Of a stretch of DNA of 64,000 bases, positions 34,522 through 42,213 are shown piece by piece. Position numbers and translations under genes: made by a program. The stretch comes from DASCNA01 sp036011305. Lineage in GTDB: Bacteria; Verrucomicrobiota; Lentisphaeria; Victivallales; GWF2-38-69. How positions within the stretch are numbered: the stretch's first letter is position 1; every line of letters begins with the position of its first letter. A model generated the notes under the pieces. That model ran no database searches and was not told where the DNA came from. It worked only from the letters and a program-made list of their open reading frames with translations. Location: contig DASCNA010000145.1 in assembly GCA_036011305.1 (NCBI GenBank), positions 21,435-85,434 of the forward strand, given 5' to 3'.

Positions 34522-34980
34522 TTAATCCGGTTCTGATTTCCAATCTTTTAATTCACTTCTAATATTAAATGCTTTGTTTAGATTTTTAATTAAAACTGTG
34601 CCTTCATCAGGATATGTAACAATATCACTTTCATCTTTTGTCCCAATGTCCAAAATTTCTAAAACAGCTTTACTGTCATTGATAAATTGATGTGCTATGT
34701 TTTCACCCGCAGGTTTAGATAGAAAATCGCCTTGTTTAATTTCATATTCTTTATTGTTTAGCCGAAGTTTTCCTGTTCCCTTTAAAATTATGAAAAATTC
34801 CTCCATGGTGGAATGGCTATGATATTTAGTGCTTTTTGCTCCAGGTTTTACTAAGTCGATATTTATGTTCAGTTTTTTAGTTCCTGCTAATTTGCCTAGA
34901 AGTTTTGTCTGCAGATCAGATTCAAAGTCTGGATCAATAAATTCATCTGCTATATTGTCGATATTATTGATTTTATGCAT
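34522..34980 (-). CDS. Cupin-fold protein
   Basis: A 152-residue single-domain cupin. The first cupin motif is YHSHSTMEEFFIILKGTGKL (two histidines, a glutamate at the metal site) and the second is GDFLSKPAGENIAHQF (PxGxxH with the final metal histidine). This is the layout of small metal-binding cupins such as sugar-nucleotide isomerases, auxin-type binders and oxidoreductases; the exact function cannot be read. It lies 31 bases after the nucleotidyltransferase gene on the same strand and may be co-transcribed with it and the acetyltransferase. Confidence 0.8.
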   Translation of the reverse strand: MHKINNIDNIADEFIDPDFESDLQTKLLGKLAGTKKLNINIDLVKPGAKSTKYHSHSTMEEFFIILKGTGKLRLNNKEYEIKQGDFLSKPAGENIAHQFINDSKAVLEILDIGTKDESDIVTYPDEGTVLIKNLNKAFNIRSELKDWKSEPD

Positions 34981-35011
34981 ATAAATGTTTACCTATTAGT
35001 GACTCCTGTCA

Positions 35012-35581
35012 TTAACTTGTTAGATACTTTAAACCATATTTATCATAATCAATATTTATATTTTTCAGATTAAACATGTTTTCTAATAAACTTATGTTTC
35101 TTAAATCTTTATTCCTCAATTTCATTTCTGGGAATATTTGATTCAAAAGTTTTGTAAGTATTAGTTGTCCTAATGGAGAGATTAATAACAATTTTATTGA
35201 ATTATGAAAATAAACGTTTGTTAACTGGAATGAATTTTCAGATAGACAAAAAGTCTTATTTCCATTTAGATCAACATAGGATATAAAATTTTTAAAATCT
35301 TCAAATTTTATAATATCCAGATACAACGAATCTTTAATAAAATACGTCTGGTGATATTTTTTATTTACAATTTCAAATCCGTTATCTATTAATAATTTTT
35401 CGAGTTTATCATAATCACTTTTTCTGATGAATAAATCTATATCATCATGATTAACAAATTTTCGATTACACAAAAAATCCAGAGCCCAACCTCCGGCGAG
35501 CCAAATAGGAATATTCTTTGAATTTAATAATTCAAATATTTGCATGATTAAATTTAATTGCTGTTCAGTTTTATTATCCAT
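35012..35581 (-). CDS. Nucleotidyltransferase, aminoglycoside/lincosamide adenylyltransferase-like
   Basis: A 189-residue protein with the nucleotidyltransferase core WLAGGWALDFLCNRK followed by NHDDIDLFIRK, which supplies the GG and the D-x-D metal pair seen in ANT(2'')/LnuA-like adenylyltransferases. The downstream YFIKDSLYLDI provides a third acidic strand. These small enzymes modify antibiotics or act as orphan housekeeping proteins; specificity cannot be called from sequence. The ATG at 35581 overlaps the TGA stop of the acetyltransferase gene (TGATG), so the two are translationally coupled. Confidence 0.72.
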   Translation of the reverse strand: MDNKTEQQLNLIMQIFELLNSKNIPIWLAGGWALDFLCNRKFVNHDDIDLFIRKSDYDKLEKLLIDNGFEIVNKKYHQTYFIKDSLYLDIIKFEDFKNFISYVDLNGNKTFCLSENSFQLTNVYFHNSIKLLLISPLGQLILTKLLNQIFPEMKLRNKDLRNISLLENMFNLKNINIDYDKYGLKYLTS

Positions 35582-36096
35582 CAAATCTTTTTATTTAATA
35601 TCCAATTGCATGTTTCATTATTTTCTGATATCTGTTTGAATCCACATTTTCTTAATACTTTTTGTGAACCTAAATTAGTATTAAGAACTTCACTTGCCGT
35701 TATACTACAACACTCTTTTTTGGAAAATGCCCATTTAGTCAATACCGAAAGTGATTCACCAGCAATTCCCTGACGGCGGTAATTTGGACTAACTCCATAA
35801 CCTACTTCGGTTTCGCCATTCTCATCAGGGTACCCCTTAAAACCGAAAAATCCTAAAGCTGTTTTTGAGTTTTTATCTAATACAAGCCAATAAGTAAGCC
35901 AGGGATGATCATGTAAGCTGATCTTTCTCAATATTTTGACTTTTATGCCTATTGCTTTTAGAATTGGAGCATCCAATAAATCTTTTATTTCTGTACAGTC
36001 AAGATCTTTTTCTAATTCTGCAATTTTATTTGGAATGAACTCAAGTTGTTCTAAACTTAAGTTTATTAATTGAAGTCTGTCTGTTTCTAATATCAT
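35581..36096 (-). CDS. GNAT-family N-acetyltransferase, RimJ/RimL-like
   Basis: A 171-residue acetyl-CoA-dependent transferase. It begins with the RimJ/RimL-style strand LETDRLQLINLSLEQL; GFFGFKGYPDENGETEVGYGV carries the central strands and YRRQGIAGES is the acetyl-CoA pyrophosphate loop (R/QxxGxA). VLNTNLGSQKVLRKCGF is the typical C-terminal alpha-4/beta-5 region. It is probably an acetyltransferase for a small molecule or a protein N-terminus; the coupling to a nucleotidyltransferase gene suggests a resistance-like module. Confidence 0.85.
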   Translation of the reverse strand: MILETDRLQLINLSLEQLEFIPNKIAELEKDLDCTEIKDLLDAPILKAIGIKVKILRKISLHDHPWLTYWLVLDKNSKTALGFFGFKGYPDENGETEVGYGVSPNYRRQGIAGESLSVLTKWAFSKKECCSITASEVLNTNLGSQKVLRKCGFKQISENNETCNWILNKKI

Positions 36097-36127
36097 TTTA
36101 CCTCTTTATGATACATGAAAATCTAGT

Positions 36128-36598
36128 TTATTCATGACATTGTTGTGCAGCCATTGCAAATATGCCTGTTGTTTTTACTGATGATTTTAAAGTTAATGTC
36201 CATTTGCCTTTTATCGGTTTTTTAAATGACTTTTTGATAATGACTCGTTTGGATGATGTTACTGTTTTTGAATAAATGATTTTTCCGTCTGGATTTCTAA
36301 CTTCATAAGTTAGTTCACCGGCTGTTATATTGGCATAAAAACCTGTTTGCAATGGAGTATTTCTTGTACTGTTAATTTCTGTAGAAGTATTGACCATACC
36401 ATTATTTATTTTAGAGGGGCCCGATGTTGCAATTGCCTTAGCATTACATTCTGTAAAATTATTTGTTATAATTTTATTGATTTTTTGTTCCTGAGTAAGT
36501 TTTTTTGGAGCTGTTTGTTTCGTATCTGACTTTGAACAGCCAGTCAATATTCCAATTAATCCGCAGAGTATGATAGTAAAAACTGCTGTTTTTTTCAT
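36128..36598 (-). CDS. Putative lipoprotein, unknown function
   Basis: A 156-residue protein with a clear lipoprotein signal: MKK start, hydrophobic core and lipobox LTGC at about residues 18-21, followed by a polar linker (SKSDTKQTAPKK). The mature part is beta-rich with a pattern of alternating strands (GELTYEVRNPDGKIIYSKTV, KGKWTLTLKSS) that resembles an Ig-like or carbohydrate-binding sandwich. GGAGAAG lies before the ATG. No family recognised; 158 AT-rich bases separate it from the NUP gene on the same strand. Confidence 0.7.
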   Translation of the reverse strand: MKKTAVFTIILCGLIGILTGCSKSDTKQTAPKKLTQEQKINKIITNNFTECNAKAIATSGPSKINNGMVNTSTEINSTRNTPLQTGFYANITAGELTYEVRNPDGKIIYSKTVTSSKRVIIKKSFKKPIKGKWTLTLKSSVKTTGIFAMAAQQCHE

Positions 36599-36756
36599 TT
36601 ACTTCTTCTCCCGTTTTAGAAGTTTATAAAACCTTACACAAAAATAGTTTCTTTTCAAACATTTTAATATTTTTTCCATATTCTCCTTGGTATAAAATAT
36701 ATCTATATTCTTGTAATGTTCATTCAATGAAGCTGATATAACTTACATGAAATATG

Positions 36757-37593
36757 TTAGTTTGTACATAGAATGTTTTTCATAATCGTTTTCACTGCAC
36801 TATATGTATTTTCTACAGCTAAAGTGAAAGAATCATGTTTTTTAATTGATTCAGATGGGTTTGTTTCATGTTCATAGACATAATTGCTGGCAGTCCTGAT
36901 GACTGCAATTTTGTTAAATGAACATCTTTCAGCATCGGATAATCTTTTAAAAGCAGTCATCATGCCAGAATCTTCCATATCGCTTATGCAGAAACATCCT
37001 TTATTATCGGTCCATTCTTTTACCCAGTTTTCTGACCAGTCCGCTAACTTTTTACCATGCCAGAAACAATCTGAAGTTAGATTGTCTCCCATAATAACGT
37101 TAATATCAGTTGATTCAGAAATTATTTTATAATTTTTCTCAACCAGTTCATTATTTAATGTAAAAACTTCCGAACCTGTTAGCCATGGAAGTTTTTCTTT
37201 GTAGAATTTTTTATTTTTAGCAAGTTCACGTGGATCAATTTCAAAGCATAGATCATTTATAATATTATTTACACACACAACAGTGCCCAGTGGACCTTTT
37301 TTAGGCAACAAACCTCCAATGCCAGCGATTATAATATTTGTATCAGTCAGGTCAATTTTTGGTGAAAGCCCAATTGCCATAATAGAACTTGACGCATTTG
37401 CTATGCCCATTCCTGTAATAATAAGACCTACACCATTATCGTTATAGTGAAGAGGAGAAAACGCTCCTGTAATCGCTAGTTGATTTGTCAGTTTTTCACG
37501 TTTGATAAAATATTCGTCTTCACCTGTGACATTATTTATATCTTCACTGCTGTAGGTTGTAATAAGAAGTATTTTAAGCTTAATTCTTTTCAT
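36757..37593 (-). CDS. Purine nucleoside permease/binding protein, NUP family
   Basis: A 278-residue protein of the NUP (purine nucleoside permease) family, which has a nucleoside-phosphorylase-like fold. Diagnostic pieces: GMGIANASSSIMAIGL, IIAGIGGLLPKKGPLGTVV, EIDPREL, GDNLTSDCFWHGKKLADW, DMEDSGMMTAF and IRTASNYVYE. There is no obvious signal peptide or membrane segment. The order NUP, MmsA, NCS2 permease suggests purine or pyrimidine salvage. It is divergent from mmsA across 218 bases. Confidence 0.8.
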   Translation of the reverse strand: MKRIKLKILLITTYSSEDINNVTGEDEYFIKREKLTNQLAITGAFSPLHYNDNGVGLIITGMGIANASSSIMAIGLSPKIDLTDTNIIIAGIGGLLPKKGPLGTVVCVNNIINDLCFEIDPRELAKNKKFYKEKLPWLTGSEVFTLNNELVEKNYKIISESTDINVIMGDNLTSDCFWHGKKLADWSENWVKEWTDNKGCFCISDMEDSGMMTAFKRLSDAERCSFNKIAVIRTASNYVYEHETNPSESIKKHDSFTLAVENTYSAVKTIMKNILCTN

Positions 37594-37811
37594 TGTAACT
37601 AATTCCTTATTTTTGGTATGCGACCGATATAAAATCCTTATTTATCCGGGCTGTTTTGCAGCCGCTAATAGTTTCAATATTATATTGATTTAATAATGTA
37701 ATATTATATTCTGGAATAATAAACAAATGCTTAATGATATTGAAAGTAGAAAAATGGAAAATTTAAATTATTGTTAGCTGTAGTAACGAATTATTTAACA
37801 GGAGAAATAAT
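37594..37811. promoter_or_regulatory. Divergent promoter region between NUP gene and mmsA
   Basis: AT-rich 218-base gap. It contains a short GC hairpin (GGCTG-TTTTG-CAGCC, 37649-37663) and a run of ATTATATT-like sequence near 37678-37710. AGGAG lies eight bases before the mmsA ATG. No defined operator seen. Confidence 0.4.
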
Positions 37812-39323
37812 ATGTCTACACCCAGGGAACTGAAGATTTTCATTAATGGCAAATGGCTTGAATCAAAGACATCAGATTTTGTTGATTGTTATGATCCATC
37901 TACTGGAGAGGTTATAGCTAAAGCTCCTCATTGTACAAAAAGTGAAGTTGATAATGCCGTAGAAGCTGCAAAAAATGCGTATGTAGAATGGTCTGAAACT
38001 CCTCCTCCTAAGCGTGTGCAGGTTCTTTTTAAGATGAAAGAACTTGTTGTAAAGCACAGAGATGAACTCGTCAAAATTCTTGCAACAGAAAATGGTAAAT
38101 GTTTGGAAGAAGCTCTAGGTGATGTATTAAAGGCAGAGGAGGTTATCGATTTTGCATGTGGCATACCCCAACTCCTGAAAGGTGATGCTCTTTTTAATTG
38201 TTCTGCCGAATATGACACCGTTCAGTATAAAGAGCCTGTAGGTGTATTTGCAGGTTTATGTCCATGGAATTTTCCTGCGATGATACCACATGGATGGATG
38301 ATTCCAATCTGCATAGCTACAGGTAATACTTTTATCTTAAAACCAGCAATAGAAGTACCTCAGACATCAATAAAATTTATGGAGTTATGGGCTGAAGCAG
38401 GAGTTCCCAATGGTGTTATAAACATGATAACAGTAAGTCATGTTGAAGCTGAATATCTTGTAAAACATAAAGATGTAAATGGTATAACTTTTGTCGGTTC
38501 CACTTCTGTAGGGAAGCATGTTTATGCCACTGCTGCTGAAGCCGGTAAAAGAGTTCAGGCATTGTGCGAAGCTAAAAATCATGCTTTAGTACTAAAAGAC
38601 TGTAATCTCGATATGACAGTAAAAGGAATTGTCAATGCTACATATGGATGTGCCGGTGAAAGATGTATGGCACTACCTGTTGTTGTCGTTGAAGATTCAA
38701 TAGCTGATCAGCTTGTAGAAAAATTAAAAGCTTATGCTGAACAGATTAAGATTGGTCCAGCTTATGAAAAGAATTCTAAATTAGGTCCTTTGATTAATAA
38801 AAAACATCTTGAATTTGTTACTAAATGGATTGAGAAAGGTGTTAAAGAAGGTGCTGATTTGATACTTGACGGGAGAGACACAAAAGTAGAAGGTGCTGAA
38901 AATGGATACTATATTGGACCTTCAATATTTGATAATGTAAAACCTGGAATTAGTATTGGTGACAGAGAAGTATTCGGTCCTGTTACTTGTATTAAACGCG
39001 TGAAAGACTTTGAAGAAGGGGTGAAAGTTATGAACGACAATCCTTTCGCCAATGGATCTGCTATCTATACTCAGAGCGGGTACTATGCACGTGAATTTTC
39101 TAAACGGACACATGGTGGAATGGTGGGTATTAATGTCGGCATTCCTGTGCCTGTAAGCATATTCGGTTTTACTGGACACAAAAACTCATTTTTTGGTGAT
39201 CTTCACGTTATGGGAACAGATGGAGTAAGGTTTTATACCCAACTTAAATCTGTTACTTCACACTGGTTTGAAGAGGGTACCGACAGAGAAATCGATACCT
39301 GGGACGGGATGCTGAATAAGTAA
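37812..39323 (+). CDS. mmsA: Methylmalonate-semialdehyde dehydrogenase (CoA-acylating)
   Basis: Oxidises malonate or methylmalonate semialdehyde with NAD and CoA to acetyl- or propionyl-CoA. The 503-residue protein has the aldehyde-dehydrogenase core: CPWNFPAMIPHG, the NAD-binding GSTSVGKHVY, and catalytic cysteine in YGCAGERCMALP. The MMSDH-specific C-terminus is present: NDNPFANGSAIYT, GGMVGINVGIPVPVS and FFGDLHVMGTDGVRFYTQ. IolA, the enzyme ending inositol breakdown, is this same family, so it may serve the IolD-like operon at 13.8 kb; valine or pyrimidine catabolism is the alternative. A hairpin terminator follows. Confidence 0.93.
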   Translation: MSTPRELKIFINGKWLESKTSDFVDCYDPSTGEVIAKAPHCTKSEVDNAVEAAKNAYVEWSETPPPKRVQVLFKMKELVVKHRDELVKILATENGKCLEEALGDVLKAEEVIDFACGIPQLLKGDALFNCSAEYDTVQYKEPVGVFAGLCPWNFPAMIPHGWMIPICIATGNTFILKPAIEVPQTSIKFMELWAEAGVPNGVINMITVSHVEAEYLVKHKDVNGITFVGSTSVGKHVYATAAEAGKRVQALCEAKNHALVLKDCNLDMTVKGIVNATYGCAGERCMALPVVVVEDSIADQLVEKLKAYAEQIKIGPAYEKNSKLGPLINKKHLEFVTKWIEKGVKEGADLILDGRDTKVEGAENGYYIGPSIFDNVKPGISIGDREVFGPVTCIKRVKDFEEGVKVMNDNPFANGSAIYTQSGYYAREFSKRTHGGMVGINVGIPVPVSIFGFTGHKNSFFGDLHVMGTDGVRFYTQLKSVTSHWFEEGTDREIDTWDGMLNK

Positions 39324-39346
39324 TTGTTAATAATAAGTAAAAGAAA

Positions 39347-39369
39347 AGGCGGTTTCATTGAAACCGCCT
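39347..39369. terminator. Bidirectional terminator between mmsA and NCS2 permease
   Basis: AGGCGGTTTC-ATT-GAAACCGCCT, a perfect 10-bp stem with a 3-base loop. On the minus strand it is followed by TTTTCTTTT, a good U-tract for ending the permease transcript. The + strand side runs into an AATTAAT tandem repeat (about 3.5 units, 39370-39396). Confidence 0.85.
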
Positions 39370-39397
39370 AATTAATAATTAATAATTAATAATTATA

Positions 39398-40984
39398 TTA
39401 GTGGTGTGTAGCTTCTTTTATGTTTTTTTGAAATGAAAGTGCTAAGAACAGAATGCCGAGAACTAAATAACCAATAGTTATATGGTAGCACATTGTTCTT
39501 TCTACTACAGGTAACAACCATGGTAGATACATTATTCCGTTCAAGTTTACCGACTGAACAATCCCAAAGAAAGAGAAACCAGCTAGTATAAATAGATATA
39601 TTGAAGATTTTTTCAGATTTCTGTCTATTAATTCTGCAACGAGACCTCCCCAGAGCATACCTGTCAAAATAAATCCATTTATCAGAGCAGCTAATACAAG
39701 AATATTTGGATAAGTTTCAGTTACTGCAGTACTCATTTGCAATAGCTTAGGAAAAGCGATATATGCTCCACCTGTAAGTGATATAAGCATAGGTTTCATT
39801 GCAGATGGGAACATCGCAAAAGCAGAAGCAACATAATGTCTCTTAGGTACTGCAGAGAAACCCTGGGCAATAATTTCAATTCCTACAAATATTAAGATAG
39901 GAGCAAAAATTGCAGTTGGGATGAGTTCGATTATATAGGAAACTATACCTGTAAATCCGCAAACGGCCATAAAAATAGCTATATATAAAGTATATCCCAT
40001 TTTAGATCCCATGGCTTTGTACGCAGGCTGACCGGCATAAGCTGTAGTTTGAGTTATACTACCGCAGAAAGCACCTATTAAAGTAGTAATTCCATCAAGC
40101 AGTAAAATATTTTTAGGCCTATATGGGTCACCTACATCGACTGCGCTGACAGTAACATTGATATCACCAATTGTAACAAGTATTGCAAAAGGTATAATTG
40201 CAGGAAGCAGCGGCCATATAAGATAAAAACCGTCAAACATGCCCAGAGTTGGTGTAGGAAAGCTAAATGCAAGCTTGGCTGCAGGCGCTGTATAGTTAGT
40301 AGTAAGTATTCCGGAAAGACCTAGGATATGATAAATTAGAGCACAGCCTAAAACTCCTATAAGAAGGCCTGGCAGTTTTTTAGGGAATGGAATTCTTGCT
40401 ATAAGTATATAAAGAACGAATCCTAAAGAGATAATACCTACAAGTGGTAAAGCAAATATTTCTGTCAAAGCAAATATACCTATCATTACACCTATTCCTG
40501 CAAGTGACCCTAGAAGTCCGGCCATAGGTACAATTCTGGAAATAGCATTAGCAAACGGTGTAGCACAAATTTTAAAAAGTCCTATTATTCCTACTGAAGC
40601 CATACCTGCCTGCCAAGCTAAAATAGCAGCAGAGTGTGGATCTATGCCGTTCTGCTTTAGTGTAACGAAAAGCGGACCTACAACTATGAGGGGCAAAGTT
40701 ATGGTAGTAGGGGCATCCAGCCCATAAGGCATTGCCGTGATATCAGTTCTTCCTGTCTTTTTCGCAATTCTTATGGCAATGATAGTCATTATCAGATTGC
40801 CAAGGAAAATAATAAGAACTATTCCAGGATAGATGTTATAAAAAATAACTTCTCTTGGAAACTTAAATATCATCAGCATGACTGTTGCAAGAGAAAGGTT
40901 TGCCATATTATCGGAGACTAAACCTAAAAATCCATTAATGTCTCCATATGCAAATAAACCTGATTTTTTCGCTTTTACATTCAT
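39398..40984 (-). CDS. NCS2-type (xanthine/uracil-like) permease
   Basis: A 528-residue membrane protein with about 12-14 segments in the NCS2/AzgA-like fold. Recognisable parts: GRTDITAMPYGLDAPTT, the first half-helix region; IGDINVTVSAVDVGDPYRP and GAFCGSITQTTAYAGQPAYKAMGS, which corresponds to the substrate-site segment; and TAIFAPILIFVGIEIIAQGF. Substrate (purine, pyrimidine or other) cannot be fixed. GGGAG is placed before the ATG. A strong hairpin separates it from the upstream DUF975 gene and a terminator follows the stop, so it is transcribed alone. Confidence 0.8.
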   Translation of the reverse strand: MNVKAKKSGLFAYGDINGFLGLVSDNMANLSLATVMLMIFKFPREVIFYNIYPGIVLIIFLGNLIMTIIAIRIAKKTGRTDITAMPYGLDAPTTITLPLIVVGPLFVTLKQNGIDPHSAAILAWQAGMASVGIIGLFKICATPFANAISRIVPMAGLLGSLAGIGVMIGIFALTEIFALPLVGIISLGFVLYILIARIPFPKKLPGLLIGVLGCALIYHILGLSGILTTNYTAPAAKLAFSFPTPTLGMFDGFYLIWPLLPAIIPFAILVTIGDINVTVSAVDVGDPYRPKNILLLDGITTLIGAFCGSITQTTAYAGQPAYKAMGSKMGYTLYIAIFMAVCGFTGIVSYIIELIPTAIFAPILIFVGIEIIAQGFSAVPKRHYVASAFAMFPSAMKPMLISLTGGAYIAFPKLLQMSTAVTETYPNILVLAALINGFILTGMLWGGLVAELIDRNLKKSSIYLFILAGFSFFGIVQSVNLNGIMYLPWLLPVVERTMCYHITIGYLVLGILFLALSFQKNIKEATHH

Positions 40985-41139
40985 ATATTTTATTTCTCCC
41001 TTTCGTTATTTGATTCCTATAAAAGTATAGTATTTAATTTAAAAAATTAGAAAATATTGAGGGTAAATCTAAGATGTAGTTATATCTGAAAATTGAAAAA
41101 ATATCAACAATATATTTTGTAATAAATTACTAAATAAAA

Positions 41140-41174
41140 GGCATAAACTTTAATATTTATTTAAAGTTTATGCC
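41140..41174 (-). terminator. Hairpin between DUF975 gene and NCS2 permease gene
   Basis: GGCATAAACTTTAA and TTAAAGTTTATGCC form a perfect 14-bp stem with a 7-base loop. On the minus strand it is followed by TTTTATTT, typical for termination. The rest of the 371-base gap (40985-41355) is AT-rich; no riboswitch-like structure was visible upstream of the permease. Confidence 0.75.
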
Positions 41175-41355
41175 GTTAAGTTAAAATAATAAGCATATGA
41201 TTTTTTACTTATCTTATTTTCTTGCAAATTTTATTCTTGCATATATGTGTCAGTTATTTTAGATATCGTATGTAAGTGAATTTTATATAATTCAATCAAG
41301 AGACTTTTTATATGAATCGCAAATCAATAGTTCAAAATCCTAAGTTTTTTATATA

Positions 41356-42045
41356 TCAGCGGTCTTTTATATCATCATAAAATTTTGCCATTGTTACCAC
41401 CATATAGGGAACAAGCCATAAAAAACCTATGCATAATGTAATAACAGATAGAATTGCCCACCATATAAAGCTCAGATTTAACCAGAAAAATTTCCATTTA
41501 TTACCTTTCATAATTGTTATACTTCTGCAGATTGCCTTGAAAGGACCAATATTATTATCGGCTATTATGAAATAGCTCTGTGAATAGGCATAAGCTGCTA
41601 TAATAGCTGGAATTAAGCCGATGAAAGAAATTACAATCACTATTTGTCCGGCAAAAAGAAGTGATGGATTGCGTAATAAAATAATTCCAATTACTCCCGG
41701 TACAATACCGATAAGAGCCCATAGGAGAATGAATATCAGCATTAAGAGATAAACTCCGAGACTGGTTCCAAATTTCTTAAATCCATAAAAAATCAGTTGC
41801 AGTTTTGGATTGTCTGAACGGGATATGGCCAGAGAAAAGTAACATAACCCAACACTCATTGCACCGGATATTAATAATGAAATAACACTGCCTACTATTT
41901 CAGGCCTGATAAAACCTACTCCTGCTGTAATAATAAAGAATATAATTAGAGTTCCTACAGCAAGTCCCCATTTACCTGTTAATGCTTCTCTTGCCTCTCT
42001 TCTTAACTCTTTATTTTCTGTTTTTTCTAATATTTTTAAATCCAT
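41356..42045 (-). CDS. DUF975 family membrane protein
   Basis: About 229 residues with the DUF975 pattern: a charged N-terminus NKELRREAREALTGKWGLAVG, several membrane segments, then AYSQSYFIIADNNIGPFKAICRS, MKGNKWKFF and a C-terminal LVPYMVVTMAKFYDDI. Six or so hydrophobic segments are visible. ATG 42045 has AAAGG eight bases upstream; the frame extends to 42120 without a ribosome site. Function of the family is unknown. Divergent from the fusion-protein array across about 170 bases. Confidence 0.82.
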   Translation of the reverse strand: MDLKILEKTENKELRREAREALTGKWGLAVGTLIIFFIITAGVGFIRPEIVGSVISLLISGAMSVGLCYFSLAISRSDNPKLQLIFYGFKKFGTSLGVYLLMLIFILLWALIGIVPGVIGIILLRNPSLLFAGQIVIVISFIGLIPAIIAAYAYSQSYFIIADNNIGPFKAICRSITIMKGNKWKFFWLNLSFIWWAILSVITLCIGFLWLVPYMVVTMAKFYDDIKDR

Positions 42046-42213
42046 AGTTAAACCTTTTATTAAAAAACTTAAATATAATTTACTAGCTAAAAATTTACTT
42101 TCAGAATTATATATATTCAATATTAGTACATATCTTTTTAATTTTCAGCTTGTGATATATAATTGTGGTATCCTGATAAAAGCTAATTGTATAACAAATC
42201 ATAACTGATATTA

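Noticed and set aside
39370..39396. AATTAAT tandem repeat as a mobile-element end
   Set aside because: Only about 3.5 units, between a terminator and a gene end, with no transposase or inverted ends nearby.
40985..41139. Purine riboswitch upstream of the NCS2 permease
   Set aside because: No conserved core could be recognised on the minus strand; only a ribosome site and AT-rich sequence.
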